Assembly (NCBI RefSeq): GCF_001015195.1
Contig: NZ_LDES01000106.1
Span: forward strand, 1-39,192
Source: Sphingomonas sp. Y57
Lineage (GTDB): Bacteria > Pseudomonadota > Alphaproteobacteria > Sphingomonadales > Sphingomonadaceae
Direction of reading: 5' to 3'
Length of the DNA: 39,192 nucleotides
Shown: positions 7,314 through 14,559 of the stretch, piece by piece
Position numbering within the stretch: position 1 is the first letter of the stretch
Layout of the letters: every line of letters starts with the position of its first letter
Translations under genes and position numbers: made by a program
The notes under the pieces: model-generated
Seen by the model: the letters and a program-made list of their open reading frames with translations, nothing else
Database searches by the model: none
Told to the model about the DNA's origin: nothing

Positions 7314-7627
7314 TGGCGAAACAGCGGATCGCCGCGCTCGCCGACGTCCCGGAAGGCGGCAACAAGGCGTTCGACGCCTGCGGAAAGTCGGTGCTGCTGT
7401 GCCGCACTTCCGCGGGCGTCTTCGCCGTGGAGAATATGTGCAGCCACGCCCTTGCCCATCTTGAGGGCGGCAAGGTCAAGGGACCGCATATCTTCTGTCC
7501 GCTGCACGGCGTCCGCTTCGACATGCGCACCGGCACCCCGAACGGAACGCTGACCAAGAAGCCGATCGCGGTCTATCCGGTCAGCATCGAGGATGACGAG
7601 ATCGTGGTGGAGCTGCCCGATGGCTAG
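7313..7627 (+). CDS. Rieske [2Fe-2S] ferredoxin
   Basis: 104 residues, typical for a stand-alone Rieske ferredoxin of an oxygenase system. The cluster ligands are C43-x-H45 (CSHALAHL) and C62-x2-H65 (CPLHGVRF), and the protein ends in the strand DEIVVELPDG. It should carry electrons to the oxygenase alpha subunit encoded two genes upstream. Its ATG shares the A of the preceding TGA (ATGATGGC arrangement), and its end overlaps the next gene by 8 bases, so the operon is tightly coupled. The partner reductase of the usual FNR or GR type is not encoded nearby. Confidence 0.93.
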   Translation: MAKQRIAALADVPEGGNKAFDACGKSVLLCRTSAGVFAVENMCSHALAHLEGGKVKGPHIFCPLHGVRFDMRTGTPNGTLTKKPIAVYPVSIEDDEIVVELPDG

Positions 7628-8252
7628 GCTGCTCCATATCGATGCGAGTCCGCGTGGCATACGATCGCGATCGAACATGGTGGCCGACCGGCTGATCGCC
7701 GGGCTCGACGGGCATGAGGTCGAGCGGCTGGAAGTGTTCGACGCCGACCTGCCCGCCTTTGACGGCGCCGCGCTCGAAGGGCGCTACGCGCTGATCGCGG
7801 GCGATCCGGTCGACGAGGCGGTGCGCACCGACTGGGCGGCGATCGGCCGGATGGTCGATCATTTCATGTCGTTCGACGGCTGGATCATGACCGTGCCGAT
7901 GTGGAATTTCGGTATTCCGTATCGGCTCAAGCATTATATCGACCTGATCACCCAGCCGGGGCTGACCTTTCGCGTGGTCGACGGGCAGGGCGAGGGTCTG
8001 GCGGCGGGCCGCCGCGCCATCCTGGTCACCTCCGGCGCGCTCGATATCCGTCCGGACGGGCCGATGGCCGCCTATGATTTCCAGCTTGCCTATCTGAAAG
8101 CGTGGCTCGGCTTCGTCGGCGTCACCGATATCGACGTGATCCACGTCCGCCCGACCTATGGCGACGAGGCGAGCGTGGCGGCGGCGATGGAGCGCGCCTA
8201 TGCCGAGGTCGATGCGCTGCTCCCCATCCTCTCCCTGCCCGCGCGGGTATAG
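7620..8252 (+). CDS. FMN-dependent NADH-azoreductase/quinone reductase (AzoR-type flavodoxin fold)
   Basis: 210 residues. The N-terminal ARLLHIDASPRGIRSRSNMVAD is the FMN phosphate-binding loop of the AzoR/NQO flavodoxin-like fold, and VPMWNFGIPYRLKHYIDLI is the second signature, contacting the flavin. AzoR enzymes transfer hydride from NAD(P)H to quinones or azo compounds. The ATG at 7620 overlaps the ferredoxin stop by 8 bases. Its 3' end overlaps the convergent MaoC gene by 55 bases, and both frames look genuine. In this operon it may reduce a quinone formed from a hydroxylated aromatic, or conceivably feed the ferredoxin; the former fits AzoR chemistry better. Confidence 0.88.
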   Translation: MARLLHIDASPRGIRSRSNMVADRLIAGLDGHEVERLEVFDADLPAFDGAALEGRYALIAGDPVDEAVRTDWAAIGRMVDHFMSFDGWIMTVPMWNFGIPYRLKHYIDLITQPGLTFRVVDGQGEGLAAGRRAILVTSGALDIRPDGPMAAYDFQLAYLKAWLGFVGVTDIDVIHVRPTYGDEASVAAAMERAYAEVDALLPILSLPARV

Positions 8253-8713
8253 ACAAGGTTGATGCTCAGGAAGCTCACCGCCTCCTCGCCGCGCTGGTTG
8301 ACGACGGCATAGCGGGTGATCGCCGTGCCGCGATCGGCGCGCGAAGCGGATGGGCGCAGCTCGACGATCTCCGAGGTCACGTGGATGCTGTCGCCGGCAC
8401 GGACGGCCTTCTTCATCCGCACCTCGTCCCAGCCCACGCCGCAGACGAAATCAATATCGGAATTGATCTCATGATCCATCTGCCGCCACAAGGCGAGGGT
8501 ATGGATGCCGCTGGCGACGACCTCCCCGAACACCGACTGGCGGGCAAGCTCGGCGTCGCTGTGGAACCATTGCGGATCCCACTGCCGGGCGAAGGCCAGG
8601 ATCTCCGCCTCGGTGACGAGGCGCGGGGCGGACCGGCGCACTTCGCCGACGGCAAGGTCCTCGAAGCAACGGGTCGGCCGGGCGGGGACGAAGGGGACTT
8701 GTTGGTCGGGCAT
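8198..8713 (-). CDS. MaoC family dehydratase (hot-dog fold)
   Basis: 171 residues. FEDLAVGEV opens the domain, and FARQWDPQWFHSDAELARQSVFGEVVASGIHT is the hydratase signature with the catalytic Asp/His pair in DPQWFH. GWDEVRMKKAVRAGDSIHVTSEI is the conserved second half. MaoC proteins hydrate enoyl-CoA thioesters. The gene is a single-domain form of usual length. Its C-terminal tail (TRAGRERMGSSASTSA) is encoded in the overlap with the AzoR-like gene. It is divergent from the TesB thioesterase gene with 48 bases between starts. With the acyl-CoA dehydrogenase and thioesterase nearby it fits a beta-oxidation-like side path. Confidence 0.9.
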   Translation of the reverse strand: MPDQQVPFVPARPTRCFEDLAVGEVRRSAPRLVTEAEILAFARQWDPQWFHSDAELARQSVFGEVVASGIHTLALWRQMDHEINSDIDFVCGVGWDEVRMKKAVRAGDSIHVTSEIVELRPSASRADRGTAITRYAVVNQRGEEAVSFLSINLVYTRAGRERMGSSASTSA

Positions 8714-8761
8714 CGTTCCTCTCCTGCCGGGAAGCCTGCGGGTTCCGCTTTGCCAAGGGAT

Positions 8762-9643
8762 ATGTCGAAACGGGAGTCATTTGTGGACGAGACCGATCAT
8801 CGTTTCGCCCCGCTGTTTTATTTCGAGGAACGCGACGGCAGCGTGCTGCGCGCCGGGCCGACCGGCGGGCCGCTGTTCCGGCTGTTCGGGGGGCAGGTGC
8901 TGGCGCAGGCGCTGGCGGCGGCACAGCATAGCGTCGCCGCCGGGCGGCTGGCGCATAGTTGCCACGCCTATTTCGTGCGCGCCGGCCGGGTCGATCAGCC
9001 GATCGACTTCACCGTCCACCGCGACACGGATGGTCGCAGCTTCTCCGCCCGCCGGGTCGAGGCGCGGCAGGGCAACGATCTGATCCTGACCCTGTCCGCC
9101 TCCTTCCATGACGCCGAGGAGGGGCCGGTCCAGCAGGCGGAAATGCCCGTCGTTCCCGACCCGCTCGATCTGCCGCCGCAGGACGAGGTGATTGCCGCCG
9201 CGCTGCCCGACATGCCGCCGCACCGGATCGTCTTCTGGGACCGCGACATCGGTATCGATTTCCGCGCGGTCGAGCCCTTCCACACGGTCGATCCGTCGCG
9301 CGCCCCGCCGCGCCGTTCCTTCTGGTTCCGTTCCCGCGACCGGCTCGGCGACGATCCCCGCGAGCATCAGCGGATTCTCGCCTTCGCTTCGGACCTTTAC
9401 ATCCTCCACACGGGGTTGCTGCCGCTCGGGATCAGCTGGTCGGACCACGGACTGAACGACGCCAGCCTCGATCATGCCCTGTGGTTCCACCAGCCGTTCC
9501 GGGCCGACGAATGGCTGCTCTACACGATGGACAGCCCCTATGTCGGCGGAGCCCGCACGCTGGCGCGCGGCATGATCTTCGCGCGGGACGGCCGGCTCGT
9601 CGCGTCGGTAGCCCAGGAAGGGCTGATCCGTCTGGCCCGATAA
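8762..9643 (+). CDS. Acyl-CoA thioesterase II (TesB-like)
   Basis: 293 residues of double hot-dog fold. GPLFRLFGGQVLAQALAAAQHSV is the first hot-dog helix, HSCHAYFVRAG and FSARRVEARQ follow, and the second domain carries SDHGLNDASLDHALWFHQPFRADEWLLY and the final GMIFARDGRLVASVAQEGLIR with the conserved Q-E-G-L-I-R end. It hydrolyses acyl-CoA to free acid and CoA. The ATG at 8762 follows AAGGGAT; the longer frame runs through the MaoC gene on the opposite strand and is not coding. It may release CoA from dead-end intermediates of the local pathway. Confidence 0.92.
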   Translation: MSKRESFVDETDHRFAPLFYFEERDGSVLRAGPTGGPLFRLFGGQVLAQALAAAQHSVAAGRLAHSCHAYFVRAGRVDQPIDFTVHRDTDGRSFSARRVEARQGNDLILTLSASFHDAEEGPVQQAEMPVVPDPLDLPPQDEVIAAALPDMPPHRIVFWDRDIGIDFRAVEPFHTVDPSRAPPRRSFWFRSRDRLGDDPREHQRILAFASDLYILHTGLLPLGISWSDHGLNDASLDHALWFHQPFRADEWLLYTMDSPYVGGARTLARGMIFARDGRLVASVAQEGLIRLAR

Positions 9644-9653
9644 TGTCTATACC

Positions 9654-10337
9654 TTATCCGAGCCGGACGAGAAGTGCGGCAGCCAGCGGCTCGGCGCTGG
9701 CGGGGTTCTGTCCGGTGATCAGCCCGCCATCCTCGACGACCAGCGGTTCGAACGGCGCCGCGCAGCGATAGTCGGCGTCCTGTGCGACGAGGGCGGTCTC
9801 GGCGAGCAGTGGCACGAGCGAGTCATATTCGAGCATCGCCTCCTCCGCATTGCTGAAGCAGGTGATCGCCTTGCCGGCGACGAGCGGCCTTCCGTCCGCC
9901 GCAGTCGCCGTCATCAGCCCGACGACGCCGTGGCAGATGGCCGCGACCGGCTTGCCCTGCGCGTGGAGGGCGGTCGCGAGCGCGCCGAGCGGGCGGCAGG
10001 CGGGAAAGTCCCACAGCGTCCCGGTGCCGCCCACCAGGAAGATGGCGTCGATCCGCGCCGGATCGATCGCGGCGAGGTCGAGCGGTGTGTCCAGCTTTGC
10101 CATCGCCGCCGGCTGGCCGAGCAGCCAATGGCCGGCAGGCAGCAGCCACGGCTCCTCCAGGCTCGCCGGGTCGAGAGGAGCGGGAACGCCGCCGGGGGTG
10201 GCGAACAGGATCTCGTGCCCCGCCCTGTCGAGCGCGCGATAGGGGGTCGCCAGTTCCTCAAGCCAGACCCCGGTTCTGGCGCCGGTGTCGCCGAGCTCGG
10301 TCTGGCCGGTCAGCACGAACAGGATCGTCTTCTTCAT
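9654..10337 (-). CDS. Type 1 glutamine amidotransferase-like, DJ-1/PfpI family protein
   Basis: 227 residues. The N-terminal MKKTILFVLTG strand, IDAIFLVGGTGTLWDFP, and the nucleophile elbow AAICHGVVGL (Cys-His) are characteristic of the DJ-1/PfpI/Hsp31 superfamily, and GLITGQNPASAEPLAAAL is the usual C-terminal helix. Members are chaperones, glyoxalase III-like enzymes or amidases. I chose the ATG at 10335-10337 because the upstream extension is Arg-rich and disordered-looking. It is divergent from the LuxR regulator, with an inverted repeat at 10395-10413 between them that could serve both. Exact function is not decided by the sequence. Confidence 0.88.
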   Translation of the reverse strand: MKKTILFVLTGQTELGDTGARTGVWLEELATPYRALDRAGHEILFATPGGVPAPLDPASLEEPWLLPAGHWLLGQPAAMAKLDTPLDLAAIDPARIDAIFLVGGTGTLWDFPACRPLGALATALHAQGKPVAAICHGVVGLMTATAADGRPLVAGKAITCFSNAEEAMLEYDSLVPLLAETALVAQDADYRCAAPFEPLVVEDGGLITGQNPASAEPLAAALLVRLG

Positions 10338-10394
10338 CGTCACGCGTTCCCTGAAATTGCCCGTCCGGCGTGACGCGCGGCGGCCGCGGCGACA

Positions 10395-10413
10395 ATCCAC
10401 CAATTAGGTGGAT
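10395..10413. promoter_or_regulatory. Inverted repeat in divergent promoter region, candidate operator
   Basis: ATCCACC (10395-10401) and GGTGGAT (10407-10413) separated by AATTA form a perfect 7-bp dyad. It lies between the DJ-1-like gene (start 10337) and the LuxR-type regulator (start 10447). This is a plausible autoregulatory site of the latter. Confidence 0.45.
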
Positions 10414-10446
10414 AGGAGCGGGCGGCGCTTGTGGCATTATCCGGCG

Positions 10447-13107
10447 ATGCTGATCCGTACCAAATTGGCCCCGCCGAACCGGGCGATAGACCTGTTGTGG
10501 CGCGAGGCGCTGGTCGGGCGGATCACCGGCGCGGCCGAACGGCTGGCCGTCCTTTCCGCGCCGGCCGGCTACGGCAAGACCACACTGCTCAGCCAGTGCC
10601 ATGCCCAGTGGCGTCGCGAGGACGTCGCCGTCGCCTGGTACAGTGTCGATGATTCCAAGTTCGAAAGCGACCAGTTCTTCGCCTATCTGATGGCCGCGCT
10701 GCACCGCGCGGGCCTGCCGCTGCCCTATTCGCAGGAAGCTATCGACGCCGGTCTGCCCGGCCTCGCCGCCGAGGCGGCGGCGCGTGCGATCGTCGTCGCT
10801 CTGGAGGCCAGCGAGGAGCCGGTCCGGCTGATCATCGACGACTATCACCGCATCGCATCGCCCGCGACCAATCGCTTCCTCGACTATGTGATCGAGCGGA
10901 TGCCGAACCATGCCGCGATCATCATGGCGATGCGCGGCATGCCGGAAATCGCGCTGTCGAGTCTCCGGGTTCGCGGCCAGCTCCTGCTGCTCGAACAGAA
11001 TGACATAGGCTTTTCCGACAGCGAGGCGCTCCGCTTCCTGAGCGACCAGTCGAGCAAGGTCGACTGGGGCGAACTGATCGAGCGGACGCAGGGCTGGCCC
11101 GCCGCGCTGCAGCTGCTCCGCCTCTGGCTCGCCGGACGCGACCATGTCGACACGCTCGAGCACCTGACCCGCCGGTCGAGCGACCTCGCCGACTATCTGG
11201 CCGAACAGGTCTTTTCCGGCCTGCCCGCCGACGTCCAGCAGTTCCTGCTCGAGACGTCCATCGCCGAGCGCATCTGCACCGGGCTCGGCAACGCGATCTC
11301 GGGGCGCGACGACGGGGCGGATCTGCTCGACCAGATGCGCCGCCGCAACCTGCTGGTGACGCCGCTCGACGACGACGGGGTGTGGTATCGCTTCCACCCG
11401 CTGCTGCGCGAGTTCCTCTACGACATGCTCGCGCGCGGCAGCCATGCCCGGCTCGACGCGCTCCACCTTCGCGCTGCCGCCTGGCTGGCCGGGGAGAACC
11501 TGCTGCCCGAGGCGCTAGGGCACGCCGCGCGCGTATCCGACCGGACCGCGGCGACTGCGATCATGGAGGCGGCTGGCGGCTGGCGGATGGCGATCCGCGG
11601 CGGCCTTGCGCTGCTCCGCCACGTCGACGAGATCGACCAGGTCTCCCCGGCGGATTTTCCCCGCGTCACCCTGGGCCGGATCTATTTCGCCGCGCAGAGC
11701 GGCCGCCTGCCCGAGGCGCGTGCGATGCTCGACCGGCTGCTCGCCGTGCTGCCACTCGACCGGGTCGAGGCGACCGACCCCGGTCTCGCCAGTGAGATAC
11801 TCTGCAACGACCTCGTCGCCCATATCTACGAGGACCGCGCGATCCCCGCCGCCTATGGCCGCTTCCTCGAACGGCAACTCGCGCACGAAGGGCTCGACCC
11901 GATGCTGCGCGTGTTGCTCCGCCACCTGTCCTGCCTCGCGAGCTTCGACCGGGGCGACGACATCTGGTGCCGGGTCCATGGTGAAAAGGCGCTCAAGCTC
12001 GCACGGTCGCACCAGCTCCCGCTGCTGGAGGTCTACGCCTATCAATATCTGGGGCTGTCGCAGATCCGCACCGGCCGGCGACGCGAGGCCGAGCTCTATT
12101 TCCGCCGCAGCTTCGAGCTGGCGAACCGCCATTTCGGCGAGGGCAGCGCCCAGGTCGCGGTGGCGATCTCGTTGCTCGCCTACACGCTCTATCTGTCAGG
12201 CGACCTGTCGAGCGCCACCGAACTGCTCGAATCGGCGGTGCCGGTGATCGAGGTGAGCGAGGGCTGGCACGAGGTGTTCGTCGCTGCCTATGCGACCCAG
12301 GCCTGGGTCGCGGCGCGAACCGGCAACCTCATTGCCGCCGAGCAGGCCATCCAGCGCGGGCGCGATACGGCCGAGCGCCGGGGCCTGCCGCGCCTGCGCT
12401 ACCAGCTCGACCTGTTGCGCGCGCGGATATGGCTCTGCCTCGACCGCGCCGAGCTTGCCGAACCGTCGCTGGCCGAGATGGGCGAACCCCCCGCCGCGTT
12501 CCGGGACCGCGACCGGCGGTTGTCCTGCGATTATCGTGTAGCCCTGGCCGCCTGCGCTTTGCAGCGCGGGAGGCAGGCTGAGGCGCTGGTCGCCGCGCTG
12601 GAGGCCGATGTCGTGGAGGCGGGATCGGTCGCGCTCGATATCGAGCTGTCGATCCTGCGCGCGGCGGCAGCTGCCGCGGCGGGGCGGCCGACCGATGCGG
12701 CGCACGCCTTCCGCGTGGCGCTGGAGGCTGCGGAGAGCGAGGGGCTTATCGGTATCGTCTCGCAGTTCGGCGCCCTGCTGGGGCCGGTGCTGGCGGCGTG
12801 CGAGGAGGCGCTCCACCTGTTCGAGCCGGCCCAGCGCAGCACCGTCGCGCGGATGCGCCAGACGATGCCCGCCGAGCGCCGGGGCGGCACCGTGATCCCG
12901 CCGGCGGCGAGCGAGGTCATCGTCACCCCGCGCGAGATCGACGTGCTGCGCGGACTGGCCGACGGGCTTTCGAGCAAGGAAATGGCGCGCAGCCTGGGCG
13001 TCGCCGAGAGCACGATCAAGACGCACCGCATCAACATATACCGCAAGCTCAACGTCGCCACCCGATCGCGCGCGATCTCGGCGGCGCGCAATCTGCGGCT
13101 GATCTAG
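10447..13107 (+). CDS. MalT-type LuxR transcriptional regulator with N-terminal ATPase (LAL family)
   Basis: 886 residues. The start MLIRTKLAPP is typical of MalT/LAL regulators. A Walker A motif APAGYGKTT is at 38-46, Walker B is VRLIIDDYH, and DLADYLAEQVFSGLP marks the STAND NTPase arm. A long alpha-helical TPR-like sensor region follows, and the last 60 residues are a LuxR-type HTH (VTPREIDVLRGLADGLSSKEMARSLGVAEST-IKTHR). Such proteins bind an inducer and ATP, multimerise and activate nearby promoters. The ATG lacks a good ribosome-binding site; a TTG at 10429, ten bases after AGGAG, would add six residues. Likely targets are the adjacent TonB receptor/oxygenase operon and the DJ-1-like gene; this is inference from position. 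Confidence 0.93.
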   Translation: MLIRTKLAPPNRAIDLLWREALVGRITGAAERLAVLSAPAGYGKTTLLSQCHAQWRREDVAVAWYSVDDSKFESDQFFAYLMAALHRAGLPLPYSQEAIDAGLPGLAAEAAARAIVVALEASEEPVRLIIDDYHRIASPATNRFLDYVIERMPNHAAIIMAMRGMPEIALSSLRVRGQLLLLEQNDIGFSDSEALRFLSDQSSKVDWGELIERTQGWPAALQLLRLWLAGRDHVDTLEHLTRRSSDLADYLAEQVFSGLPADVQQFLLETSIAERICTGLGNAISGRDDGADLLDQMRRRNLLVTPLDDDGVWYRFHPLLREFLYDMLARGSHARLDALHLRAAAWLAGENLLPEALGHAARVSDRTAATAIMEAAGGWRMAIRGGLALLRHVDEIDQVSPADFPRVTLGRIYFAAQSGRLPEARAMLDRLLAVLPLDRVEATDPGLASEILCNDLVAHIYEDRAIPAAYGRFLERQLAHEGLDPMLRVLLRHLSCLASFDRGDDIWCRVHGEKALKLARSHQLPLLEVYAYQYLGLSQIRTGRRREAELYFRRSFELANRHFGEGSAQVAVAISLLAYTLYLSGDLSSATELLESAVPVIEVSEGWHEVFVAAYATQAWVAARTGNLIAAEQAIQRGRDTAERRGLPRLRYQLDLLRARIWLCLDRAELAEPSLAEMGEPPAAFRDRDRRLSCDYRVALAACALQRGRQAEALVAALEADVVEAGSVALDIELSILRAAAAAAAGRPTDAAHAFRVALEAAESEGLIGIVSQFGALLGPVLAACEEALHLFEPAQRSTVARMRQTMPAERRGGTVIPPAASEVIVTPREIDVLRGLADGLSSKEMARSLGVAESTIKTHRINIYRKLNVATRSRAISAARNLRLI

Positions 13108-13143
13108 CCTGCTGCCCCTTCGCGGATCCGGCCGGCGGATGTC

Positions 13144-14352
13144 CTAGGCGGGCGGGTTGGCCGGCGGCGTCGCGGCTGGTTCGGCCGCCGGAGCGGCCGC
13201 CCGTTCGATTGACACCAGCTTCAGCAAGCTCGCCCGGTCCTTGATGCACGGGACGTTGAAGGGGTCGACCAGAGCGGAGTTGAGCTCGCCCATCCCCTTG
13301 ACGACGTAGAAGAGGAAGACGGCACTATCGACCGGCGACAGCTTGAGTTTCGCCTGGAGCTCGCTGTCGACGGTTTCGCAATGCGCGGAGATCGTCTCGG
13401 TCGCCTTGGCCTTCTGCATGAGGCCCAGTGCCGGGGTTTCCGTCGCGATATAGGCCGAGAGCGGCCGCTGGACGCCGTCCTGCGCCTTGATCGGCTTGTC
13501 GACGATCTTGTCATGCTTGAACCCTGACATGTCCCGGTAGGCCGACCCATCGACGAACATCGATCCGACCGTCTCGATGCTGACCACGACCCTGGCCGCG
13601 GTCGCCGCGTTCTTGGCGCCGTCGGGCGCCAGATAGGCCACCGCGCCGTTCTGCCCGGCCAGCAGCGGGTTGATGTTGACGACAGCTTCGAGCGGCGGCC
13701 CCGACTGCGCGATATATTTGGCGACGCCCTGAGCGCCGACGCTGGCGATCTTCTGCGACAGCGGGGCTGTCACGCCGGGGATGAGTTGCAGCGGCAGGGT
13801 CGCATAGGAAAAGATGTTCTGGATATTCTGGCTATCGACGGACTTGTTGTACCACCAGAGGAACTGGACGGTGGCATAGCTGTCGGCCTCGCTTCCGAAG
13901 GGGAAAAGGGGGCTGCGCGTATAGGTCATGTCCGCGCTCGCCATCTTGCACTTGTTGAGATCCTTCCCGTCTTGGCGAACCGTGACGAACTTCTTCGACA
14001 GGTCGGACCGATAGTCGGCGGCCGAGAAGGCGGTGGCGGGGATGTTCCCGTAGCTCAGCTGCAGGCCGGCGCTCCATTCCTGCTTCTGCTTGATCGCCCA
14101 TGCCCAGACGTCGCCCGTCGCCTTGAGCCATTCGGAGCGCTGCTGATTGCTGGTCGGGCAAAGGTTCGCCGCGCTGAGATTTTCCGCCTTGATGACGAGG
14201 CGGTAATAGCCGGCCGTGGAAGCATCGAGCGGCACCGCATCCGAATAGGCCGCCGGGCCGCTCGCGGCGGGACCGTTCGTCTGCGCGATGGCAGGCGCGC
14301 TCCACGGCCCCGTCGCGAGGCCCAGAGCGGCGAAGACGGCAAGTTTCTGCAT
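13144..14352 (-). CDS. Secreted protein of unknown function
   Basis: 402 residues. A signal peptide is clear (MQKLAVFAALGLATG then APAIAQ before TNGPAAS). The mature part has no motif I recognise. It has three to four Cys, an aromatic stretch VQFLWWYNKSVDSQNIQNIFSY, a region KIVDKPIKAQDGVQRPLSAYIATETPAL, and an Ala/Pro-rich tail (AAAPAAEPAATPPANPPA) that looks like a flexible or cell-wall linker. I took the ATG at 14350-14352 because GGGGGGAAACCAACG precedes it. It is divergent from the TonB receptor operon and convergent with the LuxR regulator. It may be a periplasmic accessory of that uptake system, but this rests only on location. Confidence 0.8.
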   Translation of the reverse strand: MQKLAVFAALGLATGPWSAPAIAQTNGPAASGPAAYSDAVPLDASTAGYYRLVIKAENLSAANLCPTSNQQRSEWLKATGDVWAWAIKQKQEWSAGLQLSYGNIPATAFSAADYRSDLSKKFVTVRQDGKDLNKCKMASADMTYTRSPLFPFGSEADSYATVQFLWWYNKSVDSQNIQNIFSYATLPLQLIPGVTAPLSQKIASVGAQGVAKYIAQSGPPLEAVVNINPLLAGQNGAVAYLAPDGAKNAATAARVVVSIETVGSMFVDGSAYRDMSGFKHDKIVDKPIKAQDGVQRPLSAYIATETPALGLMQKAKATETISAHCETVDSELQAKLKLSPVDSAVFLFYVVKGMGELNSALVDPFNVPCIKDRASLLKLVSIERAAAPAAEPAATPPANPPA

Positions 14353-14559
14353 CGTTGGTTTCCCCCCAAATCCCCGGACATCCATGTACCAAGCAGCGGC
14401 GCGGGCGTCAGCACCGCAATCGCCCTTATCGGGGCTTGTCTCCACCCGCTGCTCCACCTTTTCTACCGATATACGCGGGCGCCTTTCTCGCCATAGCCTT
14501 GGGAACACGACGCACGGGTCAGAGCCCGGCGGCGGCATCACCAGAGGGGGAAGCGCGAG

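Noticed and set aside
8102-8761. Long open frame upstream of, and in frame with, the TesB gene
   Set aside because: It is the antisense shadow of the MaoC gene; conserved TesB residues begin only after 8762 where a ribosome-binding site is present.
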